Assembly: GCA_904063045.1 (NCBI GenBank)
Contig: CAJFCJ010000015.1
Span: 1,185,034-1,249,033 of the forward strand
DNA length: 64,000 nt
Source of the DNA: Dimorphilus gyrociliatus
Taxonomy: Eukaryota; Annelida; Polychaeta; Dinophilidae
Direction of reading: 5' to 3'
Part shown: in pieces, positions 35,247 to 47,847 of the stretch
Numbering within the stretch: the stretch's first letter is position 1
Layout of the letters: every line of letters begins with the position of its first letter
Notes under the pieces: model-generated
Seen by the model: the letters and a program-made list of their open reading frames with translations, nothing else
What the model was told of the DNA's origin: nothing
Database searches by the model: none
Made by a program: the position numbers and the translations under genes

Positions 35247-37830
35247 ATGATGATGAAAATGAATGTTTTTATTTTGTGTATAGTTATTTATTTTATAGGA
35301 AATGAACTTATTAGCGTAAATGGTAATATATTTTTTTGTCACTTGTCTAATTATAGATAGCTAATAATCGAATTTGTTTCTAGGTATGGCTGGTCTTACT
35401 CCAGAAGAAGATTGTAGCTTAAATTGTTATCTTCTAAAAAGACTGGTATACTCTCTTTGTTATATTTTATTATGTTAAATGTTAAACGTTAATTATCACT
35501 TTATAGAAAAAGAGGGATAATCCATGTGAATGTGGATCTTGTGTAAAAGGGACTATTGCTCATGATGGAATTTGTGAATTAAATCCCGCAGAGGGTAAGT
35601 GAACAAAGCATCGAAATTCAACATACGTCTATTACAGTCATTCACTAGTGTTCAAAAAGAGAAACCTGTTCTACTAGGCTATTCTTAGAGGCCTATTGAA
35701 CCTTTGCAATGCGTCATACACATATTTATTCGTACATATTAACATACAGTCTGTTAACGATGTGTTGTTTTGGTATTGTTTTCCGCGTTCTCATTGAAAT
35801 TGAAACAAATTTAATTATGTATTGCATACCGGTAACGTCTGTGGCCAAGTTTTGAATCATTACTTCCAGTTATGACTAATTGAAGCTAAAAACTGGCGCT
35901 TGCACTTGCATAGAGTTATATAGTTATATGCGGTATTATATTGAAAATATCAAAATTAATCCTTAGCCAATCCTCTAGTATTTTTTTATTTACATTTTTA
36001 TGCTAATAATGTATAAAACCAATACTACACCTAATTTATTAATGAGCTAGGTTGATAGTTTATTTTACTGTCTTTTTGAATCAATGTGATAACAGATGGC
36101 AGTATTAAATAATCAACCTATACATAATAGGCCTATGTGGCAGCACTTTATCGATTTGCTGTACACTATAACGAGTGACGTCATTCTGCACCAGCAGCTG
36201 TTGGATGTAGGGAATGTTCTGTCATTTCGGAGCCCTTTTAACGGCCTATTTATGGCTGGGTGTGGGGCTCCAACTCCTCGTACAACCCTCGTATGCTGTA
36301 AAAGGTTTGTCAAAAAGTAGACGCAAAATATTCGCAAAATTCTAATAAAATGATAGGAAATGTATAGGTGAAAGATAGTTATAGCTATATTTATCGAGCC
36401 AAACTTATTCACTTGCATTGTTAAATAGTGTTTACTTTATTTAGTCTAAATACAAGTATATTTTTCAGAGGAATCGTCTATTATAAAAAATCTTAAAATA
36501 TTGTCGAGAGCAAAAAAATCATTTAACGAGAGAAGAGAGTTGCAAGATGCAGTTACTGTTCCAGAAGGTAATTATTTACTGATACACTCTTAACAATTTA
36601 AAAATTTCACGATGTAAATTCTGCTTAAGTTATAAAATATTAATATGAAATACTTAAGTAACATATGTTTTGGAGGAGGGATGAAAATGTTTTTATTTTA
36701 ATTTTTTTTGGTAATAGCTAATCCAAAATTTTAATATAGCTTAAACAAAGAAATAAGAGTCTATTTACCTTGAATGTGCCTATCGGCATTTATTGATCAT
36801 GGATATAATTGCAGTAACTGATACACCAAAGGATTTGAACGACTATTCTTCTCAGCAGCCTCCTCGTCCATTCAAACAGGGGGATATTAACGGTGAAGGA
36901 AAACAATATAATGATTCCATTACAGACGTTAACTTCATGGGTACTTTGAATTATTTTTAACTTTGATGTGCCATTAGTTTTTTCCTGTTCTTTTTCTTTT
37001 CACTTATTTTCGTTTTATGCGAATTAACATTACTATAATGGGAGGGAAAAATACTAATGGGTGGAAAAAATGAAAGGGAGATGAACTGATAGGTTGCATG
37101 AATCATTTTAGTGCATGTTGTACAATTTGTCTTCTTCCTCCCCCATAGCCTCAACGTCATCTAACAATAATTCATCTGTTGAAAAATCGAAAGGCAATGA
37201 TGAGACTGGATTGAAACCCGATTTTGGTGACGCATCCTTTATTGGTAGGAAAGTTACACTGTTTAACTCTTGATTTTTGTTCAGAATAATGTTGTAATTC
37301 ACCCTTCAAACTGTTTTATGCAAATTTAATGTATATATTTTGTTCATCGCTTATATGCATTTACAGCAATTGTAGCAGCTTGTTCTGCTGCGGGCCTAGT
37401 CGGTCTCGTGGTTGCAGGAGTTTGCTGGTATAAATTACAAAGGAATGTTAAAGCAGCCTCTGAAACTGATTATCCTGCATATGGCGTTACGGGACCCGCT
37501 AAACGGAAGGACTCAAATAGTGGAGATCGAAAATTAGCGCAAAGCGCACAAATGTATCACTATCAACATCAAAAGCAACAAATGTTGGCAATGGAAAAGT
37601 AATAAAAAAAATGTATTTTTTGTCTCGAGGTCACTTATTTTTACTTGAAAAATTTCAGAGCAAACAGTGAAAAGAAGGAAGGGGAAAGCGACGTTGACAG
37701 CGAGGATGAAAAAGCCGATGGCGATTTTACAGTTTATGAGTGTCCTGGATTGGCACCTGCTGGACAACTTGAAGTAAATAATCCCTTGTTTTCCGAAGAA
37801 AAGGCCGAAAAATCAGAGGAGAAAAAATAA
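35247..37830 (+). CDS. NPDC1: neural proliferation differentiation and control protein 1 / cab-1 homolog
   Basis: Eight exons (35247-35322, 35384-35445, 35507-35594, 36469-36567, 36815-36940, 37149-37244, 37367-37598, 37659-37830) join in phase to 316 residues. A signal peptide (MNVFILCIVIYFIGNELISV) is followed by a small cysteine-rich ectodomain (DCSLNC...CECGSCVKG...GICEL), as in NPDC1. The disordered linker leads to one transmembrane helix (IVAACSAAGLVGLVVAGVCWY). The cytoplasmic part holds the family signature AQMYHYQHQKQQMLAMEK and FTVYECPGLAPAGQLEVNNPLF. NPDC1 is a neuronal type I membrane protein. The C. elegans homolog cab-1 binds AEX-1/AEX-3 pathway partners in presynaptic function. 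Intron 3 is long for this locus (874 bp) and carries a perfect CRE, TGACGTCA, at 36176-36183. Confidence 0.94.
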
Positions 37831-38941
37831 TTTCTACTATTTGAAAAGAGAAAAAATCAAGTGTTATATATGTTGTAAAACTTTTACTATATGCTTCTCC
37901 CAGTATATTCTCGTTATGTAATAGCCAATAACATTCCAGAAAATTATTCTAAACTAAATGTGGTGATTCCTGGAAGGACGATTATTCTATTAAAGTTATC
38001 AATGTAATAAATATTAAAAATATGTCCTACATGAATTTGTATCTTCAATGTCGACATGGCAGCTAGAACAAACACTTATATATATGATAGTCCATTATAA
38101 AGCATCTATCTATAGTTTATAAACTAGATCGGAAACCTAAGAAGGCATTTATTTATTATAAAACAATAGAGAATGCTAGTATGACCCTTTTTTAACCTTA
38201 TTTATGAATGTAACATTAGCTATTTTAGGCGGAATTCTTATATGCAAAAATCTTTATAGAAACCTTTTTTAGTTCTTTAAGTTTTTTTCCACTCTTAAGT
38301 AGCATGCTAATTTATGTAAATTAGACGAAATTAGGTCAATTGTATATTACGCGATTAAAAATTAGCGAAGAAGAAAATGCGTTAATTTTTATTAAAATTT
38401 ACTCTTAGCTTTATCCACCATATTTTATAATATTTTTTTTTTGAAATAATGCGTGACTATGTGTTTAACAAAGAATATAAATAAGCTATTGTGCTGTGTT
38501 TATAGCTGCTCTGTTCGTTTTTGAACTTATACAATAGAAAAATTATTAATAGAAGCATACTGTTGTTTTGTCGTTAATTTATGCAAATTTAGTTATTTAT
38601 GAAATGACTAAAATGTAAAACGGAAATGGTTAAATACGTGATTGTCTATGAAGTTTAAAAATATTCTATTTTTGTTTTTGTAATCGAAAAGTATTCGATT
38701 GAAACAATACGATGTCTTTATTTATCATCGTAAAAGGTCGCTTTATATATGGGATTAAAGCATTTTATTCAGCTTCCGTTGTAAATCACTGTATGTGAGT
38801 CACATATTATTTTTCGATAATATTAGGTTCAGATTTAAAAGAATGATACAAAATGATAAGAAAGACTAAAAGATCAGTCTACGAAGCCTTACAAAGAGAG
38901 AAGCGATTATACTGATACGAGAAATATTCAAGGACAGAAAT
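37831..38941. other. intergenic between NPDC1 and AREL1
   Basis: About 1.1 kb of AT-rich DNA holds the NPDC1 3' flank and AREL1 promoter. No gene, clear motif cluster or repeat was seen. Confidence 0.5.
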
Positions 38942-41900
38942 ATGAGGAGCATATTGACTATCTGTGTCATTGTTACTAGCATATGGTTTCGATTACGTTA
39001 TGCCAGAGATAATGAAATCCGGCAGGAATTAGACGAATGGTTAAGGGAAGTGAAAATGACAAAATATCACTTCATTTTTACTAGATATTGTAAGTTTAAT
39101 TTATCAAATTATGGATTATCAATTTGTCTTTAATATAAATCGTTATGTTTTAATTTTGCATTAAAGGTAAAAGTTTGCCTTTGTGTTTGAGAGATTTTGA
39201 GATGAATAGCCTGGAGGCTTACTATAATTTAACGGATGAGGAAAAACGTCGAGTCTTTGAGAACGTTATGACAAAAAGAGATAGTGTTATTTTGAAACAC
39301 TTCATAAAGACTAGAAATTATTTGTTAATTAGCTCTAAAGCAAGGTAAGCAAACGGTTTAATACCATTACACGATATTACTTTATTTACTACTATCTGTC
39401 ATAAGGCGCAATTTGTCCTCTTATGAGTTCAATGACCAATTATTTATAGATTTTCTATTTAACGACTATTCTACATCAAATGTTGTAATTTTTTTTATCA
39501 ATTTTATAAATCTAAGCAATATATTATGATTATAAGACTCAAGTTTTGTATAATGTTTTAGAAGGAATCAATGATAAATCAATTCATAAAACAAGTTGTA
39601 GTTCAACAATTAAATTGAAATAAGCTTTCGGATATTTTTACATATTGAGTTTTCTCTACTTATGTAGGGTGATCAAAAAATATAACTACTCCCTCCGACA
39701 TTTATACGAAGAGAAACTTCTACACAACTCCATTTCTAATGAATTATCACTAAGAAAATTAGAAGAGGATATACTAAACGAATGTATTAATAATGTGCAA
39801 AAATCACGATGGACTTGGATTTATTTGATATATTTTTATATTACATGCCTTGTTTTGGTATTTTTAAAACCAACGATTTCGTCCAATCGAAACGTCACTA
39901 CAACTCTTACGGAAATTTTTCCTTTAAAGAATAATTATTTGTTTAATTTATCGTCAAAGAAGAGTAAAGTTATCTTTGGATTTACTAATCCAGTCGTTGG
40001 AGAGACTCTAAGCTTTACCATAGAGGTAAAAATTCATAAAGAATAAAAATCAAACCTAATTCTATTTATTGTAAAGAATACTAAATCTCTTGCAGCTACT
40101 CAAGGGTAACGGATTCGCTTATCATTTGCAGGAGCACGATAAAATTTCCATTGATATTATTCTCGGAGATATCGTTATATCACCTACTCAAAAAATCCAC
40201 GGCAATACTATCGAAGTATTATTTAGCGTTCATAGATCTGGTTCATATAAAATATCTGTAATGATTAACAATAAGCATATATCGTCTAGTCCGTATTATT
40301 GTTCATTTAATCCAAAGTCAATTAATATGGGAAAATCGAACCTACTAATGAACAATAATATAACTCAAGTTTGTACAGTCAATTCATTATGGACTATACA
40401 AATTCAACCTCGTGATGAATATGGTAATCCATGTTTCGATGATCAAGAAAATTCAGCCTACCAAATTGAACTAAAAAACCTAAATGGACGTACTGAAAAT
40501 TTAAGTTTCAGGGTTATGAGAAAAGATAAACTGGTAGAATTAACATCTAGACCAAAAATAAGTGGTCCATTTTGGGTTAAAATATCGTATAAATCAGATG
40601 TATTTGCAAATGGAGAATTTTGGTTGTTAGTTTTAAATCGTAAATATTTAATATCTCTTTTATGTTTTTTATCGAAAAACAAGATTTCTATAATTAGATA
40701 TTAAATAAAATTATTCTTATAGATGTTGAAAGTAAAAGAGTTGAAAAGGATACCCTGAAAGAGCATAATGTGTACTATGACGGGAAAATAACTAAAATTG
40801 GAGATGTTGATTTAATTAAACCGAAAAAAATCTATATTTCCCTTTCTCATAAGGTTTTTATAATTTTTCATTACATTCATATTTTTTATTACTTTTACTG
40901 ATTAACTTCTCATATGTATATATTAGTATATTAATATACTGTATATACTATATAAAGTATATTTCTGTATTTAAACAATTTACATATTCCCTTTACTGTA
41001 TTCTCTTTTTCTTTTTTAAACAACAGCAACTCTCTATTAAAAAGACAAAATTACTCCTATTTCCTATTAAATTATTTACGTTTAGAATTAATTCGAGTAC
41101 GAGAATAATTCCCGGCTCGAATGAAATTGTGATTCGAGATACTAATGAAAGTTCGGTTACAATTAAGTCAGAAAATGCTAATTATATAGCAGCTGCCTTC
41201 ACTCATTTTTATCTTCTTAACACTGGTAAGAATTCTCTATCATTTTTAATTATTGTCATATCTCTGATTTCTTACACAGGAGGCTCGAATACGTTTGAAG
41301 AGAAGAAATGTTTCTTTCATCATAGTTTAAGGCAGCAATATTCAAAATACTCTCATACAGGAATAAAAATAAGTGTTAATCGTTTTAATATTGTTAACTC
41401 AGTAAGTAACAATAATTTTCTAGCCGATTAATGATTGATATGTATCTTTCTAATTTAAATATTTATTAGTCCTTAAAAGCACTGAAGAATTTTTCAAAAG
41501 GGGATTGGTGCAAGAAACTAGAAGTTTCATTTAAAGGAGAAGCTGGTTAGATATTTCAATGAAAATGGCTTCTACGTTAATTAATAGTAATTAATATGAA
41601 TGCGCTTTTGTTTTTCAGGAATCGACTGCGGAGGACTTCAAAGGGAGTGGTTTGAGCTTTTGTGCAATCATATATTTAATCCCGAATACTCAGTTTACTT
41701 TAACCGCCTTGAACCAGAGAATACTCAAACCTTAATTCACCCAACAGATCAGAAACCGCTAAGCATATACGAATTTGCGGGTCGTCTTGTTGGGAAGAGC
41801 TTATATGAAGCCTCCCTTGGCCCCACATACACTTTATATGTACCCATTTCATTCACAAGATCATTTCTTGCCATGATATTAGGTCTACAAGTTAGTGTTT

Positions 41901-42647
41901 CGCATATGGAACATGACTGTCCTGAATTATATCAGACGAAAATCAAATATATTGCAAATAATTATATCAGTGACCTGGATTTGACTTTCTCGGAAGAGGT
42001 TAATTCCACGACATACGATCTAATTGCAAATGGAAGAAATAAATCGGTTAATGAATCAAACAAAAGAGAATATATTAAACTCTTAACATATTTTAAACTC
42101 GAGAGATTTGTTAAGAGTCAAGTAGAAGAGTTCATTAAAGGTATCAATTATCTCGTTCCCGATGAATTATTATCAATGTTCGACGAGAACGAATTGGAGA
42201 TACTAATTTGTGGTTCGAGTGACTATAGTGTTGCCGATTTAAAAGAAAATCACACATTAAATGGTTCTAGTGCTGAATTTCGTCAAACAGTAGCCTGGTT
42301 CTGGACCATATTATCTGCGTTTACAAAATCGGAAATGGCAAGATTATTACAATTTACTACAGGATGTTCAAAATTGCCATCTGGAGGTTTTTCCAATCTA
42401 GTACCAAAGTTTCAAATATGCGCTTCCAATTCATTTGCTGTTTTACCAACGGCTCATACGTGGTAAGTTTATACAGTATTAATATAGAATACCTGATACA
42501 AAGCTATTAGCAGAAATGTATAATAATATTACTACTCTAAACAGTTTTAATCAGCTTTGTCTACCCGGTTACGAAAGCCTCCAACAGATGAAACACTGCT
42601 TAACTGTTGCTATAAACGAAGGTTGTCAGGGATTCGGTCTGGCTTAG
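38942..42647 (+). CDS. AREL1: HECT E3 ubiquitin ligase AREL1 homolog
   Basis: Ten exons (38942-39089, 39167-39344, 39668-40025, 40096-40639, 40723-40853, 41027-41225, 41280-41401, 41470-41545, 41619-42462, 42545-42647) join in phase to 900 residues. AREL1 is an anti-apoptotic HECT ligase that ubiquitinates IAP antagonists in vertebrates. N-terminal hydrophobic segments (residues 1-18 and about 173-193) precede a filamin/immunoglobulin-like region (GSYKISVMINNKHISSSPYYCSF, QPRDEYGNPC). The HECT domain spans about 570-900, with LQREWFELLC, YEFAGRLVGKSLYEASLG, FDENELEILICG, LLQFTTGCSKLPSGGF and LPTAHTCFNQLCLP. The catalytic cysteine is C867, whose codon is split TG|T by the last intron. The protein ends EGCQGFGLA, like human EGCEGFGML. 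Exons 1-2 have no match I recognise in human AREL1 but stay in phase. Confidence 0.92.
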
Positions 42648-44268
42648 CTTTCAACTACACGTATAAAGAAACTTTTATATTACAATGACTTTCTCTTTTA
42701 TCTGTTGAGAACTGCCAGTATTCGTCTTTTTTATTTGTTCAAAAATAGTAAAATATTTATACTTTACGAAATATTCACCATACAGACGCGTTAACACGTC
42801 TTTGAAAAGGACGCTCTATTACACAATGGAGTACCAAGAGTAGTTGGTAATTTACTTTTTATAGCCACTAGATGGCAGTAAATGAGAATCAACTAATAAA
42901 GAAATAACAATCGCGTGCGGTTCGATAGACGACCGTTGGCCTGAAAACCGTATTAGGGGATGGAAACTTTTGACCCGAAATAATGAGCGACCTTTAGTCT
43001 TATTGTAAGTTGGAAGGAAGAAGAAAATAATTGAGGATAGACAGAAAAGAAGTGGGCGGATCGGGATGGAGGGAAAAGGGGAAGGAAAAATAATTTTTCT
43101 CTCATATCGCTAACGATCCTTTGTCGGTTATTGTCCAGCCGATCGACGCATGAATAAATGAGCGGGCGTCTAATTGGTGCTCGGCGAAAATGAAAAGTTG
43201 CAACTTGCACCTGTGACTAGTGACGTCAAAGGCTTTAACCGTGGATCACATGTAATCGCATCTCTGATGGAAAGATTTCATTAAGAACGACCGCAAAGCA
43301 TGCAGTCAATTTCTTTCGGAAACGATATAGGCGACGTTCTCTCTCCCGCTGGTAATGCGATTATATAGGAAGTTTGTCAATGACAAAATTGACGAGATAG
43401 TTTGCTGAGCAAAGCTACGTCCGAAACGAGGTCAGTAATAAGGTGCAACCTATAGCAAAGATTTTAAATAAGGAAATTTTAGTCGCCAACGAGAAAACGA
43501 TAGCAACATCTAAAGAAAAATAAACATGTATGAAAAAAAAATTAAGTCATAAACCAAAAGAGAATGATAAGAAAGGAAAAGGGTTAAATAGGTTGAGAAA
43601 ATATATGATTGAAGGAGAGATCGGAAAGAGGCAAGTAAGATTGAGAAAGAGAAATTAAAGAATCGTTTGATTTCTCGCTACAAAAATCGATTGGAGTGAT
43701 TTCTGCTTAATCGATTCGTCTAGAATTTTATACAATCGACTAGCGATTTATCAAAGCATAGGTCGAGCTTTTTACATAATCAGATCTGCCGATTTCATCA
43801 AGTCGCCTTGTTATGAGATTATCTCTTGATCGCTTTGATTCGAGACGATTTATTCCTTTTTCCAGTACACAACATCTAACACGACACGCGGGAAATGTAT
43901 ATGAATAAAAAAAGGTGATATTTAGAACTTGTAAATAAATAGATGCGAATATCTTATATAATTCATACAGCCTTTAGCATCCCTTAGATAATTTATACAA
44001 TACACTTTTTTTAGACTGGAAATATACTTATATATATATAATCATATTCACAGACAAAAAGTGTATAAATACCTTACTTATAATCATCATAAAATACATA
44101 TACACTTCGCCATAAACATAATTATACAGATATATTAATATATGAGGAAGTGTAAACACTCATGCATATGAATATACATAAAACAGATATGACAATAATA
44201 ATTATGATCTTAATAAGATTAAAGTGACGCTCCATTTCAAGCGTCTTTTATAGGAGAGCGCTGTATAT
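42648..44268. other. non-coding block downstream of AREL1 and NR2E3 3' ends
   Basis: From about 42840 to 43420 the DNA is less AT-rich than typical spacers here. It includes a TAGATGGCAG word (42869-42878), an E-box CACCTG directly followed by a perfect CRE TGACGTCA (43221-43228), and TAATTGG homeodomain-type cores near 43170. It could be a downstream enhancer of NR2E3. From about 43900 to 44220 it is AT-rich. No ORF here has a domain. Confidence 0.4.
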
Positions 44269-47200
44269 TTAACTCTTGTACATATCACAAAGCAGCTTCT
44301 CCATTGGAGTGTTACCAATCGTACGTGAGAAGAACATGTTTTCAACCCGGTCGGATGGAACGTAGCGAAGCGATGGCAGCATCAGCAATAAACGACCGAA
44401 CCTAACTGATTGAGCTGGATGTTGGGCTCTGCTATGTTGGTGTAGCATAATCTGGGCCTGGTCCTGAAGGTTTTCTACCTGTGCGGGATCTTTCAGACCT
44501 CTTGTTTCTGTTATAATGCATAAGAAGGGGATAGATAAGTGCACGCATGACTGTACAATGATGATATGCGGAGGGCGCGACGGCAAGTCGTTAGGGCGGT
44601 AGGCGGGGACGCAATGAAGCGAGACTTGCAAGACACTGTCCCTTGACGAGGCGATCGAAGGGCGTGACGAATCAAGAGGAAGATAATTTCTTCTTACCTG
44701 GTTTAAATAAGACTATCGCTTTTAGGCAAGCGAATTCGGCCGGATCTACCCTAACGGCCTTAAATCGATTGCAGATCTCTTGCAGAAGGCGGACATCGGC
44801 CAGTAATTTAGCACTACCCTGTTGGGCATGGTCGGCAGGATTGAAGAGGGGTGATTGTTCCATCGGCAAACTCCATTGTATTGCACAAAGTAGAAACAAT
44901 TCAGACCAAGCCTCTTCCAATAGTATAACCTAATTAAAAATAGAAAGGAATAAATCGAAAATCAATGCTAGTCATTATAAGAAGATAACTAATGAATAGA
45001 TCGTTAAAAAAAAGAGCTTTTAATAGAAAGCAACATTGGCAACAGTTGACGCCGGAAAACGTTTCATTCGGCGCTAATCTGACGAAAGATTGATTGTATC
45101 GAGGGAAAGAGCACGTCATGTTGATTCTGCGCTGACGGACTAAGCCGGCGCGCACCATCAAATCAATCTGCGCACCGAAAAAAAAAACTCTATCGCATTC
45201 TGCACGCATCAAGGAACTTTTGCAGGGGAATTTTGCAGTAGTGAAAGAATAGCGTTCTACTTTTTTTATTCGCTTAGTTATTTAAACAGTATTTTTCACC
45301 TGCTTTGTCCTAAATTTACGAAAATTGCTATTTAATTTATAACAAGATAACTTATAATCTAATAATACCCTTTCATCAATCCATCCTGATTGTATATTGA
45401 CACCTGATTTCCGGCGTTTCGCGATTTAATTAAATGTAATCGAGAGCCGCACGCGAGATTTGCGTATACAAACAAGAGTATCTATACGTGTTGAGGGAGG
45501 GGGCGGATGGCAAAAGGCGGATGGGGCGTTGATTCTTTTAGCGAACAGATGGCGGAAAACGAACCCTCGAGATACAAGAACAATGTTGCGAACATCGAGG
45601 GTGGCCGAGGAATTCTTTACCACTGCAAAATGCATGCCTTTTGACTTGTTTCATTTGTATATTTGAGGGTAGCGTGCCTCAAAAGAGTGTTTTACGGCCT
45701 TGCATAATTTACGATGACGTATACCAGATACCAGTCATTATTTATATATGAAAAGCAATTCAATAAATAGTACGTATTAAATTGTACCTGATCCCGAAAA
45801 GGAAGATTAGCAAAGGAGGGCAAATTCTTCGACCACTTGACCGCCATAAAAAGCAATCTGGCGGAACATTCGTACAAAGTTTCACTTCCTGTTGGGAATA
45901 TTGCAGTTTCGCGGTAGCTTTGGCTAGCCGATGTCGTCACGGGCGTTGGTTGCTGTGCTGCATCTCGTTCCGGTTCGACGCTCGTAACGTCGATGTCGTC
46001 GCCGGCTGTAAAAGATCGTATAGTTTGAAATGAAAAAAAGTTCAAATAGACAAATATTTGTCCGTCTTACCATTTTCCTCAGATGTCGAAGTTTCTTTTT
46101 GTTTATTGGCCTCGGCCGCTACCTGGGCGGCCACGGCTGCGGCGGCGGCAGCAGCTGCTAATGAAGGTTCTCGAGGAAGAAATCGGTTGGAATGAGGGGA
46201 AAAGGCCGGGTGGGTAGCACTAATTGTGGCTGGTGCGCCAGCCTGTAATTCGTCCTCAATTTGATCGTGTCTTACTTGAGAACTGTTCCTTGGTTGTCTT
46301 TCATTTTGAACAGCTGATAAAAAATTGAATAAAAAGTAAGAAAAAAGGCTGAAAAAATTAAAGAACAAGGGAATAGAAAAAAGCAATTGTCTACTTATCT
46401 ATAAATAGTAATAAAGCAATGTATATATACGTAAAAACCTATTGTAAACTATACACGCATATTTCTATATATAAAAAACAATCGGCACTGCGTGCTAATC
46501 GAAAGAAGCTGATATGTCGCTTTTTACACAGCATTTAGAAGGCCATGAAAATTGCATCGACGCTTTTGCGTTGGCTTTGTTCAGAAAAGTGGCGTTATAG
46601 CTCAATCAACGGAAGTGATGAATAAATGACTATATACGACGGCGGCGGCTAACGCTGCTGGCGGTGTCACCAACATAGGCATTACCCCGATGGTATTTAG
46701 CTCCCAACCTTGTCCTTGGTCGAAAACGAACGTTGAGTAATCACGTTCCATATAACGCAATAATCTCATCATTTGATTCCGGGACGGGGTGATTCAAGGC
46801 CGGAGGGAATAAGTAAAAAAGAAATGTATGATGATAATGAAGCTTTACTGCTAAAATTATTTCAATTTAGAGTACGCTAGATTAGGGGAATAGATAAGAG
46901 GTGAAAATCTATTTAAAAAGATAATTCCCCTTAGGCGGAGCCGAAGTCAATCCACGCCGACGCCTCGGACGCCATAAATGAAATGGGAAGTGGAAATAGA
47001 TTCACTAATGCAATTTGTAGCCAGAGCTATTGATATTTAGATTTGGCGCCTTTCGCCTCGGCGCGCCTTACCGTCTTTGTTCATGCCCATTTGCAGACAC
47101 TTCTTCAAGCGGCACGCCTGGCACTGGTTGCGGTGCGCTTTGTCCACGACACATAATCCCGTTCCGGCTTGGCATCTAACAGAGAATAAATTTGTTACAA

Positions 47201-47847
47201 GAGAAAAGTTGTTTTTCCGCAAAATAATTACATATATATAAATTTTATNNNNNNNNNNNNNNNNNNNNNNNNNNNNNNNNNNNNNNNNNNNNNNNNNNNN
47301 NNNNNNNNNNNNNNNNNNNNNNNNNNNNNNNNNNNNNNNNNNNNNNNNNNNNNNNNNNNNNNNNNNNNNNNNNNNNNNNNNNNNNNNNNNNNNNNNNNNN
47401 NNNNNNNNNNNNNNNTAGCTTCGAGGCGTATACATCTAAACGTATATATGATACTTGGCGGCCGCCTTTGAATAACATAAGGCTTACTCTATATTAAATA
47501 TAGTACAGAGTATTAATATACCTGTAGATAAGCTTCCGACGAACACTTCTTTTGAAGAAGCCGCTACAGCCGTTGCAGGCCAAAATTCCGTAGTGCTTGC
47601 CTGACGATGTATCTCCACAGACAAGGCACACAAGACCGGGCGACGACCTCTTAGGAATCGGACCAATTAAACTTGACGACGATGATGACGAGGAGTTAGG
47701 TAGCATTGAGCAGGCGGAAACCTGTACCATCGAACTGGGTGGATCCTCCAAACTTTCATCGACCGACGACAAGTCGGAAGGCGACGGCGAGCCTGCAATG
47801 ATATTTGCCCTTCTTAGCATTCGCCTACGACCGTAGAAAGTTGACAT
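44269..47847 (-). CDS. NR2E3: nuclear receptor NR2E3 (photoreceptor-specific receptor, PNR) ortholog
   Basis: Core exons 47847-47522, 47175-47072, 46313-46071, 46005-45788, 44929-44698 and 44507-44269 join in phase to 453 residues. The two-zinc-finger DNA-binding domain runs [33 protein letters not shown] to [13 protein letters not shown]. The P-box CNGCSG is typical of PNR, not TLX or COUP-TF. NERQPR follows, as in vertebrate NR2E3. The hinge has a polyalanine tract. The ligand-binding domain shows [51 protein letters not shown] and the AF-2 helix [14 protein letters not shown]2E3 binds AAGTCA-type sites and controls photoreceptor and other neural fates. The start is uncertain: an upstream exon at 50390-50483 splices in perfect phase to an acceptor inside exon 1 (after 47792). 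Confidence 0.95.
47249..47415. other. assembly gap of 167 N in NR2E3 intron 1
   Basis: The run of N sits between the two zinc-finger exons. The left flank is a short AT repeat, so a microsatellite probably broke the assembly. The splice sites on both sides are intact, so no coding sequence needs to be missing. Confidence 0.95.

Noticed and set aside
42953..43210. Reverse 85-codon frame downstream of AREL1
   Set aside because: No domain, no splice partners. The segment looks like regulatory DNA.
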